Shown piece by piece: positions 5,754-7,054 of a DNA stretch of 7,054 nucleotides. How positions within the stretch are numbered: the stretch's first letter is position 1; the number at the start of each line of letters is the position of its first letter. The DNA comes from Chloroflexota bacterium (GTDB lineage: Bacteria; Chloroflexota; Dehalococcoidia; SAR202; UBA11138). The stretch spans positions 1 through 7,054 of the forward strand of contig JADFQF010000066.1 of NCBI GenBank assembly GCA_022561955.1, given 5' to 3'. Below the pieces are notes generated by a model. The model was not told where the DNA came from and ran no database searches. It worked only from the letters and a program-made list of their open reading frames with translations. A program made the translations under genes and the position numbers.

Positions 5754-6821
5754 ATGGTGCTTGAACTTCAGAGCTTTACATCACGCGAGCAGATCGAAGA
5801 AGAAGAGGAAAAGATACCGAGTCCTCAGATCACGGTCATCGATGCCGACGAGCGATACGGCAAATTTGCCGTGGAGCCGCTGGATCAGGGCTTCGGCATG
5901 ACCCTGGGCAACCCGCTCAGGCGTGTGCTGTACAGCTCCCTGACCGGCACGGCGGTCACATGGGTCAAGATAGACGGCGTACTCCACGAGTACAGCACAA
6001 TCCCTCACGTCAAAGAGGAGGTCTCCGAGTTTTTGCTCAACATCAAGAACCTCCGCCTCAGCTCGGAGGTCGATCGACCGGGCAAGCTCCGCCTGGAAGT
6101 CGCAGGCGAGGGAGACGTCAGCGCCGCCGACATCATGGCATCTTCCGATTTTGAAATAGTCAATCCCGAGCTCCATCTGGTCACGCTGGACTCCGCCGAG
6201 GCGAAGCTGTCGGTCGAGTTCAATGTGGAGCGGGGCAAAGGATACGAGGTCGCGACCAGCGGCGATGGTCAGCCCATCGGCGTTCTGCCGGTAGACGCGG
6301 TGTTCACGCCGATTCGAAAGGTAAACTTCCGCGTCGAGAACACCCGGGTAGGCCAGAGGACGGACTTCGAACGGCTGGTGATCGAGATCTGGACGGATGG
6401 CTCCATCGAGCCCATCGAGGCCATGCGGCAGGCAGGCGATATCCTGTCCAACCAGTTTTTCCTGTTCGCCCACGTGCAGACCGATACGACGGACCCCACT
6501 GCCACGATACACGGGCCTCTCATCGATTCGACCAAATACAACGTCACGGTCGAGCGCATGAACCTCACCTCTCGCACGCTCAACTGCTTGAAGCGGGCGG
6601 GGATCAACAAGGTGGGCGAAGTCCTCGAGATGAACAGAGCGGAGCTCCTACGCATCCGTAACTTCGGCGAGAAGTCGTACAATGAGCTCTTCGACCGACT
6701 ACGGGAGATGGACCTCCTGCCGGCGGAGCTCGATCCCGAGGCCAACGTGAATGGAGCCGGAGCCGCTGATGAGGAGGCCGAAGCGCCCGCATCCGAAGAG
6801 GAGAACAAGGCTAGCGAATAA
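5754..6821 (+). CDS. rpoA: DNA-directed RNA polymerase subunit alpha
   Basis: Alpha dimerises to nucleate RNA polymerase assembly, and its C-terminal domain touches UP-element DNA and activators. The N-terminal domain is recognised by [32 protein letters not shown] (residues 32-63), [18 protein letters not shown] (81-98), [27 protein letters not shown] (191-217) and [14 protein letters not shown]. The C-terminal domain spans about 266-323, with Arg274 and Asn277 in [12 protein letters not shown] and the FGEKS loop at 304-308, corresponding to the DNA-contacting residues of E. coli alpha. At 355 residues it is longer than the common 310-330. The extra length is an N-terminal extension of about 17 residues containing five consecutive glutamates, and an acidic low-complexity tail after residue 325. 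No ATG, GTG or TTG codon offers a later start that removes the extension and keeps the domain. Confidence 0.98.
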   Translation: MVLELQSFTSREQIEEEEEKIPSPQITVIDADERYGKFAVEPLDQGFGMTLGNPLRRVLYSSLTGTAVTWVKIDGVLHEYSTIPHVKEEVSEFLLNIKNLRLSSEVDRPGKLRLEVAGEGDVSAADIMASSDFEIVNPELHLVTLDSAEAKLSVEFNVERGKGYEVATSGDGQPIGVLPVDAVFTPIRKVNFRVENTRVGQRTDFERLVIEIWTDGSIEPIEAMRQAGDILSNQFFLFAHVQTDTTDPTATIHGPLIDSTKYNVTVERMNLTSRTLNCLKRAGINKVGEVLEMNRAELLRIRNFGEKSYNELFDRLREMDLLPAELDPEANVNGAGAADEEAEAPASEEENKASE

Positions 6822-6823
6822 TG
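6819..6823 (+). other. TAATG stop-start overlap of rpoA and rplQ
   Basis: The last base of the rpoA stop (TAA 6819-6821) is the first base of the rplQ ATG (6821-6823). Only AAGG (6807-6810) and a more distant AGAGGAG (6797-6803) are available as Shine-Dalgarno, so coupled re-initiation is likely to set rplQ output. Confidence 0.75.
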
Positions 6824-7054
6824 CGACACAAACTATCCGGAAGAAAGCTTAACCGCCCGACCGCTCACCGATTGCTCATGCTGCGCGGACTGACTGCGGA
6901 CCTGATTCGGTATGAGTCCATCACCACCACCGAGGCCAAGGCGCGCGAGGTGCGGAGAATGACCGAGAAGGCCATCACACAGGGCAAGTCGGGCACACTG
7001 CATCGCAGACGCCAGGCGAGCGCGTTCCTCAACGACAAGAACGTCATAAAGAAG
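6821..7054 (+). CDS. rplQ: 50S ribosomal protein L17 (3' truncated by window edge)
   Basis: L17 binds 23S rRNA near the polypeptide exit side of the large subunit. Translation of 6821-7054 gives 78 open codons with no stop. The visible sequence begins [17 protein letters not shown] and continues [20 protein letters not shown] and [15 protein letters not shown], all characteristic of the family N-terminal half. Bacterial L17 is usually about 115-130 residues, so the C-terminal third lies beyond the window. It follows rpoA with a one-base overlap, the standard end of the alpha operon. Confidence 0.97.
   Translation, partial: MRHKLSGRKLNRPTAHRLLMLRGLTADLIRYESITTTEAKAREVRRMTEKAITQGKSGTLHRRRQASAFLNDKNVIKK

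Noticed and set aside
5781..6512. 243-codon open frame on the minus strand
   Set aside because: It lies wholly inside rpoA, whose protein matches the family end to end. The antisense product has no recognisable motif and there is no independent start signal.

Overview
The window is the 3' part of a bacterial ribosomal-protein super-operon (the end of the spc operon running into the alpha operon), with every gene on the + strand. Order: secY (5' end cut off) - adk - map - infA - rpmJ - rpsM - rpsK - [unrecognised-family multi-pass membrane protein] - rpsD - rpoA - rplQ (3' end cut off). I see no RNA gene, mobile element, CRISPR array or broken gene. Both edge genes are truncated only by the window boundary.

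The organism is a bacterium with moderately high GC. Several things point to Chloroflexota, perhaps the Dehalococcoidia or a related uncultured lineage: the secY-adk-map-infA-rpmJ-rpsM-rpsK-rpsD-rpoA-rplQ order, the wording of SecY (LDLFSGGAL near the N-terminus and FQQQNLSENL before the conserved GGFIPGIRPG loop), an S4 with an intact four-cysteine zinc site, and frequent AGG/AGA and ATA codons. This placement comes from remembered family resemblance and is only moderately certain.

Region 1 (1-1906) holds the protein-export channel SecY and a zinc-lid adenylate kinase that begins at TTG. Region 2 (1907-2069) is a 163-base structured spacer with tandem small hairpins, a candidate promoter and a 13-base direct repeat whose second copy contains the map start codon. 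Region 3 (2070-3314) encodes methionine aminopeptidase, IF-1 and L36, with a strong hairpin built over the infA stop codon. Region 4 (3331-5663) encodes S13, S11 and S4, and is interrupted between S11 and S4 by a 268-residue membrane protein of lower GC. Region 5 (5664-7054) encodes RNA polymerase alpha, with an unusual acidic N-terminal extension and acidic tail, and the start of L17, joined stop-to-start (TAATG).

Most of the genes serve protein production: ribosome assembly (S13, S11, S4, L36, L17), initiation (IF-1), N-terminal methionine removal (Map), export (SecY), nucleotide balance (Adk) and transcription (alpha). The membrane protein is the only gene with no obvious place in that set and is the best candidate for follow-up. 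Otherwise this is a conventional housekeeping region, and I found no convincing new multi-gene system in it.
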